7,478 bases of DNA from positions 1-7,478 of the forward strand of contig CAZFGK010000050.1 in the NCBI GenBank assembly GCA_964518635.1. The letters are read 5' to 3'. The notes beneath the pieces are model-generated. The model worked only from the letters and a program-made list of their open reading frames with translations. It was not told the origin of the DNA and did no database searches. Shown piece after piece: positions 1 to 5,618 of the stretch (position 1 is the first letter of the stretch; each line of letters opens with the position of its first letter). Origin of the DNA: CAZFGK01 sp964518635. GTDB lineage: Bacteria; Zixibacteria; MSB-5A5; GN15; FEB-12. Position numbers and translations under genes: made by a program.

Positions 1-60
1 CCCCCCCCCCCCCCCCACCCGGCACACCCTCTCCCCCCACCCCCCCCGGCCGGGGGGGGG
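1..60. other. Low-complexity C/G homopolymer at contig edge
   Basis: The first 60 bases are almost only runs of C, followed by a run of G. The sequence changes abruptly to normal coding sequence at about position 61. Nothing else in the window has this composition. It is most likely a sequencing or assembly artefact at a contig end rather than biology, and it hides the 5' part of the gene that follows. Confidence 0.75.
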
Positions 61-61
61 C

Positions 62-382
62 TTACTGCTTGCCTATATTGATCCGAGCTGCGGTAGATGT
101 TCGAAGCAGGCGGATTTTATCAAGATCTATCTCGAATCGCATCGTGAAGACTCTTCAAGAATTGCCTTCGTCTCATTCTCTCGGGATGAGCTTCTACGCT
201 GGAGAGATACTCTAGGTCTCCCCTGCCGTCTGTACCATGACGCCAATGCGATGGTTGGCAGGAAGTACAATATCACTGATTTTCCTTGTAACATTGTTAT
301 CACTCAAGACCTGACAATTCGCAAGATTACCTTCAAGCCGATTGTTCAGGAAAAAGTACTCGATATTGTCATGAGGATTTGA
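62..382 (+). CDS. Thioredoxin-fold protein (TlpA/AhpC-TSA-like), 3' part only
   Basis: This is the last ~106 residues of a gene whose start is lost in the C/G run. The frame ends at TGA 380-382 and has no internal stop. It reads a hydrophobic beta strand (LLLAYIDPS), then a CGRC redox motif (the CxxC of thioredoxin-fold proteins), a helix, a second strand (RIAFVSF), and later KYNITDFPCNIVI. In the last piece the Phe-Pro fits the cis-proline loop facing the CxxC. That order (strand, CxxC, helix, strand, cis-Pro strand) is the thioredoxin fold. Members of the TlpA and redoxin families reduce or transfer electrons to disulfides, usually outside the cytoplasm. An extra Cys directly after the cis-Pro position is unusual. 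The next gene starts 67 bases on and encodes a small Cys-rich exported protein, so a role in its thiol chemistry is possible but inferred. The N-terminus, including any signal peptide, cannot be seen. Confidence 0.72.
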   Translation, partial: LLLAYIDPSCGRCSKQADFIKIYLESHREDSSRIAFVSFSRDELLRWRDTLGLPCRLYHDANAMVGRKYNITDFPCNIVITQDLTIRKITFKPIVQEKVLDIVMRI

Positions 383-437
383 TTCGCTTGATTTTGGACT
401 TGTCTCTGTTTCTAGAAAACAAGTAACAAGAAATGAC

Positions 438-443
438 AAGGAG
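438..443 (+). promoter_or_regulatory. Ribosome binding site for the Cys-rich small gene
   Basis: AAGGAG lies 6 bases before ATG 450. It is the strongest argument that this short reading frame is translated and fixes its start. Confidence 0.75.
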
Positions 444-449
444 TATGTC

Positions 450-749
450 ATGACAAAGAAGAATTTCCTCTGGGTAGTGCTCGGCTCATTCGTAACGGTA
501 TTTAGTTTTACGGTAGGGCTACAGTTGGCATTGGTGGAAGATGTAGCTGCCGATGGATGCACTTGTTGCGTTGAATACTGTCCTCCACCGTGTAGTGCCA
601 ACGTCTCAATCAGGGGTGCCAAGCTTCACCCAAGTGATCCATGCTCAGGGCCATTCGCATGTGGTCCAGCGGCTACTCCTCCTGGTCCATGTCCTGGACC
701 GTTCTACGGCCTCACTCGTACATGCCCGGAACCGTGGCAGTGCGAATAG
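450..749 (+). CDS. Small exported cysteine-rich protein
   Basis: 99 residues, family not recognised. The N-terminus (MTKKNF, then an uninterrupted hydrophobic stretch from about residue 7 to 28) is a signal peptide or membrane anchor. VAA at 32-34 fits a signal peptidase I site, giving a mature chain of about 65 residues starting DGCTCC. The mature part has ten cysteines (37, 39, 40, 44, 48, 65, 71, 81, 92, 98), many prolines and glycines, and an internal C-x-G-P-F repeat at 65-69 and 81-85. This suggests a disulfide-rich or metal-binding extracellular peptide. The segment LALVEDVAADG loosely resembles the leader of Bacteroidetes NVEALA peptides, which are also small and exported; this is only a resemblance. 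It lies between a thioredoxin-fold gene and a large secreted protein, which suits oxidative folding outside the cytoplasm. The start is supported by AAGGAG at 438-443. Confidence 0.65.
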   Translation: MTKKNFLWVVLGSFVTVFSFTVGLQLALVEDVAADGCTCCVEYCPPPCSANVSIRGAKLHPSDPCSGPFACGPAATPPGPCPGPFYGLTRTCPEPWQCE

Positions 750-752
750 AGT

Positions 753-3293
753 TTGAGTAGACGAACGACTTCAAGAATGTCAGCTAGTCAAATACGTGGG
801 AGCGGTATCTTTCCGCTTCCACGACTGGTCAAATTAGTTTTCGTCTTGATTGGTCTGCCAATATTCCACGCAAAGACTGCTCTTTCACAAATTAGTGATC
901 TTCCTCCCGGTACGTATAGGGTAGTCTACCACTTGCAAAATAACATGAGAGTTGCTGTTAGAAACAGTTCGGGCATAAGCGCCAAAAATATAGGCAACGT
1001 TGAAATTGATGCCGTAACTGGCAAATTTGCCTTGCTAGGTTTTCCTAACGGCTCCAAGATTACGAGTATCGGCTTTGATTTCTCTATTGGTGGAATACGA
1101 GACCTTGATACAATCGTTACAAACGGTTTGTTTTGGACTCCGCCTAATGACATTGAGGGAGGGATTGTTTTTCAATCAACCAATCCTCGGTCGTCGCTCT
1201 ATTCACGAACTGCAAAAAGCCCGCTTGATATACGATGTAGCTTTACAGATACGATTCCCTGGCCGTATCCCCAATGGTTGTTTGATGCGGACAAGTCACA
1301 CATCCCATTAGGAATTGCAATCGAACAGATTTCAATGGCGTGGTCTAGTCCATCCACTGATGACTTTGTGTTGATAAGAACGATTGCAAAGAACGCGAGC
1401 TCTCAACCAATCAGGAAAACTTTCATTGGCTATTCCTATTTTGCAGTTTGTCATTCAATGGATGATACCCTCATTCCAGACTATACCCCAAGTGGCCTAG
1501 CAGGTTCGCTTCCCGCTGATCTTGCATCAAGACCTTGTACTGGTGCGAATCGAGTATACATGGCATACGGGATTGAAACCGATGGGATCGCTGGGATATC
1601 AGTACCAGGGGCATATCCGCCCATAACTGCAGGTTCGATTGCTCTCATCAAACTTCCTGAAAGCGCGTCTCAAGTTTCATTTAATTGGATATCAGGTACA
1701 AATGCAGGTGCATGGGAACCAAGGCGCCGTGAATCGAAATTTAATCCAATCCCAGGAACTATGCCCTATCCATACTCAGAGACGAGCGGCGACGCCATAC
1801 GCTATATGAGACTTTCACAGAACGAAAGAGATTTTGATCAAGTTGAATCGTCTGTTGATTTCCAGAGTCTGGGATGGATGCCTCCTGCAAGAGGTGATTT
1901 TCTGGGTACTTCAAGTGGATTAGGATCACCTTTTACACAGCTGTCCTTCGGCCCATTCGATCTTGGGCCCGGTGAAACGGTCGAATGGGTGATCGCGCTT
2001 GTGGGCGGCGATTCGGTGCATACTGATCCGACAGCATACGATAGACTGTTTGATCCATTGAATCCGTACCCGTTTTACAATCAACTCAATTTCGAGCCAC
2101 TCAAAGAAAACGCAAAGTGGGCTTCTTGGGTCTATGATAATCCCGGTATCGACACCGACGGGGATGGCTACCGCGGTGAATACGAAATCTGCAATGCGAA
2201 TCCGGATATCGGATTCATAGGCGACACGCTCTGGTATCAAGGAGATGGGATCCCCGACTATCGCGCTGATCTTCCACCACCAGCGCCACCGACTCGTATT
2301 TATACCAGTGAAGGAAAACTCGTTATTCGATGGAATGGATTCGATGTCGAACAAACTATCGATCCATTTACACAGAAGATGGATTTTCAGGGATACAAAG
2401 TCTACATGGGTCGTGATCCGCGTCTGGAAAGTCTCGTGCTTCATTCACAATGGGACAAAGAGGATTACATCGCGCTTAAGTTTGTGTTGCGCGCTGATGG
2501 TGGCGGTGACTGGGTTCCTGATTCCGAACCAATGTCACTCGATTCGATCACGGACTACTACGACCTGCCCGAGCATCCATTGTCGTACAGTCGCCAGAAT
2601 TCGTACAGCTATAACAACGAAAATTACTATTTCGAAAAACAGGACAACAATGTCAGCGATCTGACCAATCTCTCCGGCATCCACAAAGCTTACCCAAATG
2701 CTACCCCTCCTGTCTCATCCGACTCTCTTCTCTGGTCTGAAGCAGAGTACACGACTGAACATGGCAGAAAATATCCGAAATTCACTGAATACGAATACAT
2801 CATCGACGGAATACTCCCATCTGTTCCCTACTATGTTGCGGTGACTGCATTCGATCATGGCTTTGTCCTAGGCGGTATGCCGCCGCAGGAGTCTGACCCG
2901 GTGAAATCATTGCAGCAGACACTGGCACTTCCATCCGCTGATTCAGTAGAAGCGAACAACCTTGATGTCTTCTGCTATCCCAATCCGTATCGCATTGACG
3001 ACAACTATGTCGAGCGCGGCTACGAGAATCGGGATCAGTCGATTCCAGATCAGAAAGCGGGACGAATACACTTCGGGAATCTCCCACGAAAATGCACGAT
3101 CTCAATTTTTTCACTCGATGGGGATCGTATCTGGAGCTACGAGCACAATCCACCGCAATACTCTGCGAATGACATGCACGCCGAGTGGGATTTGATTTCG
3201 AGGAACAGACAACTGGTGGTGTCGGGATTGTATTATTGGGTGGTTGAATCGGAGACAAGAACACAGATCGGGAAGCTGATGATTTTGAAGTAG
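753..3293 (+). CDS. Large secreted protein with FnIII-like region and C-terminal sorting/FlgD-like domain
   Basis: 846 residues from TTG 753, or 838 from ATG 777. Neither start has a clear Shine-Dalgarno. TTG 753 lies 3 bases after the previous stop, which suggests coupled translation. A signal peptide is visible (basic residues, then LVKLVFVLIGLPIF, cleavage near ALSQ). The following ~400 residues are a beta-rich region I do not recognise. DTDGDG at 467 and GDGIPD at 497 are Asp-rich calcium-binding-type loops. From about 508 (PPAPPTRIY...LVIRWNG) to about 720 (YYVAVTAFDHG) the pattern is fibronectin-III-like. The last ~105 residues (FCYPNPYR at 740, SIFSLDGD, GLYYWVV, GKLMILK at the end) match the C-terminal domain of FCB-group secreted proteins, annotated as type IX sorting-like or FlgD-Ig-like. 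It is likely a cell-surface or released protein; its activity is unknown and no catalytic motif was seen. Confidence 0.85.
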   Translation: MSRRTTSRMSASQIRGSGIFPLPRLVKLVFVLIGLPIFHAKTALSQISDLPPGTYRVVYHLQNNMRVAVRNSSGISAKNIGNVEIDAVTGKFALLGFPNGSKITSIGFDFSIGGIRDLDTIVTNGLFWTPPNDIEGGIVFQSTNPRSSLYSRTAKSPLDIRCSFTDTIPWPYPQWLFDADKSHIPLGIAIEQISMAWSSPSTDDFVLIRTIAKNASSQPIRKTFIGYSYFAVCHSMDDTLIPDYTPSGLAGSLPADLASRPCTGANRVYMAYGIETDGIAGISVPGAYPPITAGSIALIKLPESASQVSFNWISGTNAGAWEPRRRESKFNPIPGTMPYPYSETSGDAIRYMRLSQNERDFDQVESSVDFQSLGWMPPARGDFLGTSSGLGSPFTQLSFGPFDLGPGETVEWVIALVGGDSVHTDPTAYDRLFDPLNPYPFYNQLNFEPLKENAKWASWVYDNPGIDTDGDGYRGEYEICNANPDIGFIGDTLWYQGDGIPDYRADLPPPAPPTRIYTSEGKLVIRWNGFDVEQTIDPFTQKMDFQGYKVYMGRDPRLESLVLHSQWDKEDYIALKFVLRADGGGDWVPDSEPMSLDSITDYYDLPEHPLSYSRQNSYSYNNENYYFEKQDNNVSDLTNLSGIHKAYPNATPPVSSDSLLWSEAEYTTEHGRKYPKFTEYEYIIDGILPSVPYYVAVTAFDHGFVLGGMPPQESDPVKSLQQTLALPSADSVEANNLDVFCYPNPYRIDDNYVERGYENRDQSIPDQKAGRIHFGNLPRKCTISIFSLDGDRIWSYEHNPPQYSANDMHAEWDLISRNRQLVVSGLYYWVVESETRTQIGKLMILK

Positions 3294-3297
3294 GGAA

Positions 3298-3319
3298 GAC
3301 CCTGATGTGGGCATCAGGG
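3298..3319. repeat. Hairpin repeat, copy 1
   Basis: A 22-base sequence containing the stem CCCTGATG/CATCAGGG with loop TGGG begins 5 bases after the stop codon at 3291-3293. An exact copy in the same orientation is at 3559-3580. It may act as a terminator or mRNA-end stabiliser for the secreted-protein gene; there is no T-run after it. Confidence 0.7.
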
Positions 3320-3558
3320 TTACCGAAGAGAAAATTCAGAACCCGCCCCTAAAGGGAGCGGGCTACCTATAATCAAAACATGCATGCGGAAATTTTCTTT
3401 TGGTAGCCAGCCCCTTCAGGCGCGGTCGAATGATGTGCCATCTTTCAGAAATCACCCTTCGACAAGCTCAGGGTGACAAGAGGGGCAGACGAGGACGTCT
3501 GCCGCCTACTGGAACAAGAGAAAACCCACGGCTAGCCGCGGGACACCGAAGAGGAAGA

Positions 3559-3580
3559 GACCCTGATGTGGGCATCAGGG
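3559..3580. repeat. Hairpin repeat, copy 2
   Basis: Exact 22-base copy of 3298-3319, located 16 bases beyond the selD stop codon (selD reads leftward and ends at 3597). The two copies bracket the spacer so that each converging gene has the same hairpin near its 3' end. Because it is a palindrome it works in either direction. Confidence 0.7.
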
Positions 3581-3596
3581 CCACCAGTTGTAGAAT

Positions 3597-4649
3597 TTAC
3601 CGCAATCGAATGAAATGCTCACCCAGGGGCTTCACCTCTCCGACCATTGAAAACGGCAACGAGGCATCTTGAAGCATGGCTGCAAATGTATCAGCATCGC
3701 TCGCTGCAACTGCAATGAAAAGTCCACCGGAAGTCTGCGGATCAGTCAGTACGCGTCGAATTGGTTCGATGGAGAATGTACCAAGGTCGACATGGGGAGT
3801 AACATGCGCGTCATTATCTTTTCCACCCGTCGTATCAACACCACTCGTGGCGAACTCGAGTGCACGCGGAAGAATCGGCAATGCGTTAACTTCTATACTC
3901 AGTGTTACTTTGCTGCCGCGTGCCATTTCAAGGGCATGCCCGAGAAGTCCAAAGCCGGTGATATCAGTCGCGGCATGTGTGGTCACTGATCGCATCAGTT
4001 CACTCGCGAGGCGATTGAGGGTGGCCATCTGTTCGATCACCGCCGCAATCTCATCAATCGTGACAAGTTCACGCTTGAGCGCAGTGGTCAAAATGCCCGT
4101 GCCGAGGGCTTTGGTGAGGAAGAGGCGGTCACCGATCTGTGCATTCGCATTGGTGATGATCCTCTTCGGATGAATCGTGCCAGTTACTGACACGCCATAC
4201 TTCAGCTCTTTGTCCTTGATCGTGTGACCTCCGACAATGACAGCCCCCGCTTCCCGAATTTTCGATTCACCACCGCGCAAAATTTCACCGAGGATTTCTA
4301 TCGGTAATGTCGGTGGAAATCCAACAAGATTCATCGCCGTAGTCGGAGTCCCGCCCATGGCATAGACATCCGAGAGTGCATTCGCCGCGGCGATGCGACC
4401 GAAGTCAAACGGGTCATCGACAATCGGCGGAAAAAAGTCGACCGTCTGCACCAAAGCGAGATCGTCGGTGAGACGATAGACTCCGGCGTCATCAGCCGTG
4501 CCGAATCCGACCAGCAGATTGGGATCAGTGCTCGGAGTGAGCGTGGTCAGCGCATTGGCCAGCACCGCTGGCCCAAGTTTGGAAGCTCAACCGGCGTTGC
4601 TGACTTCGGCAGTAAGTTTGATTGTTGTCTCTCGACGTTTATCGGGCAT
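3597..4649 (-). CDS. selD: Selenophosphate synthetase (selenide, water dikinase), selenocysteine-containing
   Basis: SelD makes selenophosphate from selenide and ATP, releasing AMP and phosphate. Selenophosphate is the Se donor for selenocysteine and selenouridine. I read 350 residues from ATG 4649 through an in-frame TGA at 4587-4589, decoded as Sec21. The N-terminus then reads KLTAEVSNAGU at 11-21 followed by ASK, which places Sec21 and Lys24 exactly like Cys17 and Lys20 of E. coli SelD. Other family motifs follow: DD at 53-54 and D70 (Mg-ATP binding), NALSDVYAMGG at 89-99, GGHT at 139-142, TDPQTSGGL at 302-310. Length fits the family (~345-350). A reading that respects TGA gives only 322 residues from GTG 4565, without the catalytic loop. 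A SECIS-type hairpin follows the UGA (4555-4576). No Shine-Dalgarno is evident before ATG 4649, so the exact start is less sure than the readthrough. It converges on the secreted-protein gene; no selA or selB is in the window. Confidence 0.93.
4555..4576 (-). promoter_or_regulatory. Bacterial SECIS element
   Basis: Read on the minus strand: TTGG, a bulged G (4572), CCAGC, loop GGT (4566-4564), GCTGG, CCAA. That is a 9-bp stem with one bulge and a GGU apical loop, lying inside the selD coding sequence. The stem begins 10 nt after the UGA and the GGU begins 20 nt after it. In E. coli fdhF the GGU is about 18 nt after the UGA, in a hairpin with a bulged base on the 5' side. SelB binds this loop to deliver Sec-tRNA. 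Sequence and geometry are seen directly; function is inferred from the family. Confidence 0.85.
4587..4589 (-). other. Selenocysteine codon (UGA, residue 21 of SelD)
   Basis: On the minus strand these bases are TGA, in frame with conserved SelD sequence on both sides (TAEVSNAG before; ASKLGPAVLANAL after). The position is the catalytic Cys/Sec of the family. Conserved reading frame on both sides and the hairpin just downstream argue against a real stop or a sequencing error. Confidence 0.9.
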
Positions 4650-4710
4650 GGGGGGAGTGTAGGGAGAGTTGATGCGCCGAGCAAGCTTCGGGGCACCAAA
4701 GACTAATAAG

Positions 4711-4733
4711 ACCCTTCGACAAGCTCTGGGTGA
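4711..4733 (+). repeat. Dispersed TTCGACAAGCTC palindromic element
   Basis: ACCC, then TTCGACAAGCTC, then TGGGT: complementary ends around the same core as at 3452-3476, and inverted relative to the copies in the 70-bp array at 4831-4992. This core is a widespread dispersed bacterial repeat. Confidence 0.65.
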
Positions 4734-4760
4734 AGATAAAGAAAAATGGTGTTCATGGAC

Positions 4761-4802
4761 TTGAGTCTAAAGATTTGAGTCTGAAGAATTGAGTGTAAAG
4801 AA
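4761..4802. repeat. 14-bp tandem repeat, three copies
   Basis: TTGAGTCTAAAGAT, TTGAGTCTGAAGAA and TTGAGTGTAAAGAA follow each other with an exact 14-base period; a fourth copy breaks off after TCGA. They lie 112-153 bases before the selD start codon. Phasing of 14 does not match a helical turn, so a simple slippage repeat is as likely as a binding-site array. Confidence 0.75.
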
Positions 4803-4830
4803 TCGAACTTCGTGAAACCTTTCAATTCTT

Positions 4831-4992
4831 CATGCTGAGCTTGTCGAAGCATCTTCATGAATCCGTGGCTCGGCGTTCCTCGCCAGGACCTGTTTCTTGT
4901 CATGCTGAGCTTGTCGAAGCATCTTCATGAATCCTTGGCCCGGCGTTCCTCGCCGGGACCTGTTTCTTGTCATGCTGAGCCTGTCGAAGCAT
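4831..4992. repeat. 70-bp tandem repeat, 2.3 copies, with hairpins
   Basis: Units at 4831-4900 and 4901-4970 are the same length and differ at three positions (4865/4935, 4870/4940 and 4885/4955). A third unit is broken off after 22 bases (4971-4992), with one change, GAGCTTG to GAGCCTG. Each unit starts with CATGCT...AGCAT arms around GAGCTTGTCGA. The second half holds another hairpin: in unit 2, CCCGGCG-TTCCT-CGCCGGG (4939-4957) pairs fully, while in unit 1 the equivalent stem has one mismatch and one G-T pair. The start and end of the array are both in the palindromic core, as expected if the core is where units duplicate. Confidence 0.85.
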
Positions 4993-5090
4993 GACTTCAC
5001 ACTCACCCTGCTCTAGCGTGTGGATTTTTCAGACTGCGGCACCGAAGCGGAGCCCTCACCTGAAGACTTAGAACAAGAGATGCGAATGAT

Positions 5091-5120
5091 GAAAAAGAAG
5101 GCGGCCATCCTATGGCCGCC
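5091..5120 (-). terminator. Intrinsic terminator of the 70-residue orphan gene
   Basis: On the minus strand, GGCGGCCAT-AGG-ATGGCCGCC (5120-5100) is a perfect 9-bp GC-rich stem with a 3-nt loop, followed directly by TTCTTTTTC. This is the classical rho-independent form and it faces the gene ending at 5189. A smaller hairpin, CTGGTG-ACTT-CACCAG (5140-5155), lies between gene and terminator. Confidence 0.85.
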
Positions 5121-5188
5121 CGGCAGGCGATGCTATGAACTGGTGAAGTCACCAGCGAACAAGAATTATGAGTGTGTTGGCTGTCGAG

Positions 5189-5401
5189 TTAGGCGACAGA
5201 GACCAACTGAGCTTCGACATGAGGAGCAAGGTTGGTGATGTACTGCATCACCGTAAAAGAATTCGTTCCCGGCTCATGCACATTCGGCTGAAACTGAAGC
5301 CCACTTCCCTCGAGGCGTGAACATTCACGTTCGACCATCTCATTCGCGACATGGTACATCTCGTAATACGTGCCGTTCCGATTAATGCGAACCAGGGCCA
5401 T
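5189..5401 (-). CDS. Hypothetical 70-residue protein
   Basis: I do not recognise a family. The chain (MALVRINRNGTYYEMYHV...) has an even, soluble-protein composition with acidic and polar residues, one Cys at about residue 27, no signal peptide and no membrane segment. A central stretch, VANEMVERECSRLEG, looks helical. Translation is well supported: GGAGG (5408-5412) sits 6 bases before ATG 5399-5401, the best Shine-Dalgarno in the window. It is a single-gene unit, ending in its own intrinsic terminator at 5091-5120, about 70 bases past the stop, and it is divergent from the prohibitin gene at 5782. A longer frame on the same strand (5248-5523) overlaps it in another frame, but lacks a ribosome site and has a less protein-like composition. 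Confidence 0.7.
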   Translation of the reverse strand: MALVRINRNGTYYEMYHVANEMVERECSRLEGSGLQFQPNVHEPGTNSFTVMQYITNLAPHVEAQLVSVA

Positions 5402-5407
5402 GAAAAA

Positions 5408-5412
5408 CCTCC
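5408..5412 (-). promoter_or_regulatory. Ribosome binding site of the 70-residue gene
   Basis: GGAGG on the minus strand, followed by TTTTTC and ATG: full complementarity to the 16S anti-SD at ideal spacing. It decides the start at 5401. Confidence 0.8.
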
Positions 5413-5600
5413 ATTCAGAGTTGCAGGTCGGTATTCAGCAAAGCGCGTACCGAGTTGATCAAAACGGGATTTAACATCTTCACGGAGCGCCTGTGGTTCT
5501 ATGGCATTGCAGTGCAACGACATAAAGGAGTATAGATGTTACCAATTCGGTAAGAGACGGACTATTTTCTCAATTCGGCTACTACTCCCACCTCACAGAG

Positions 5601-5618
5601 GTTGCAATCATCTGCAAC
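5601..5618. promoter_or_regulatory. Operator-like inverted repeat GTTGCA-N6-TGCAAC
   Basis: A perfect 6-bp inverted repeat with a 6-base gap, 164 bases before the prohibitin start. The half-site recurs at 5507-5517 as TTGCA-G-TGCAA. Dimeric regulators bind such sites, but chance is not excluded. Confidence 0.25.

Larger units (their letters stand above)
3294..3596. repeat. Convergent intergenic spacer packed with hairpin repeats
   Basis: The 303 bases between two converging genes hold no credible gene but at least six inverted repeats: 3299-3320 (9-bp stem ACCCTGATG), 3342-3362 (CCCGC arms around CCTAAAGG, one mismatch), 3452-3476 (TCACCCT arms around the TTCGACAAGCTC core), 3484-3503 (8-bp stem GGCAGACG, loop AGGA), 3525-3542 (CCC-a-CGGCT arms, one mismatch) and 3560-3580 (second copy of the first hairpin). 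None has a clear U-tract, so they look like REP-type dispersed elements rather than textbook terminators. Hairpins beside both 3' ends could still stop transcription or protect both mRNAs. Confidence 0.7.
4650..5090. other. Repeat-rich spacer upstream of selD
   Basis: These 441 bases hold no gene I can support. They contain a single TTCGACAAGCTC element (4711-4733), a 14-bp tandem repeat (4761-4802) and a 70-bp tandem repeat (4831-4992). The selD promoter must lie here or in the repeats, but I could not identify convincing -35/-10 boxes. Short open frames across it are translations of the repeats. Confidence 0.6.

Noticed and set aside
553..756. Plus-strand open frame of 67 residues overlapping the Cys-rich gene
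   Set aside because: Lies inside the Cys-rich gene in another frame, has no ribosome site and no export signal.
3298..3580. CRISPR array
   Set aside because: Two exact 22-base copies 261 bases apart with no regular spacing or spacers; they are dispersed hairpins.
3400..3672. Plus-strand open frame across the hairpin spacer into selD
   Set aside because: It translates the repeats (for example the TTCGACAAGCTC element) and runs antisense into selD.
3676..4173. Plus-strand open frames antisense to selD
   Set aside because: Shadows of a well-conserved gene on the other strand.
4555..4565. GTG 4563-4565 as the selD start
   Set aside because: It would remove the conserved catalytic segment. Conserved coding sequence continues upstream through the UGA to ATG 4649.
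4761..4802. Replication-origin iterons
   Set aside because: Only three 14-bp units, with no rep gene, DnaA boxes or AT-rich unwinding region nearby.
4703..4903. Minus-strand 66-residue frame
   Set aside because: Consists of the 14-bp and 70-bp repeats and has no ribosome site.
5020..5238. Plus-strand 72-residue frame from GTG 5020
   Set aside because: Runs through the intrinsic terminator and antisense to the 70-residue gene, with no Shine-Dalgarno.
5248..5523. Minus-strand 91-residue frame overlapping the 70-residue gene
   Set aside because: Its first ~40 residues look plausible, but there is no ribosome site and the rest overlaps a better supported gene out of frame. I kept the frame with GGAGG.
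5524..5553. AAAGGAG followed by ATG 5536, a possible leader peptide
   Set aside because: The frame is only 5 codons (MLPIR) with no attenuator-like hairpins or codon bias; probably chance.
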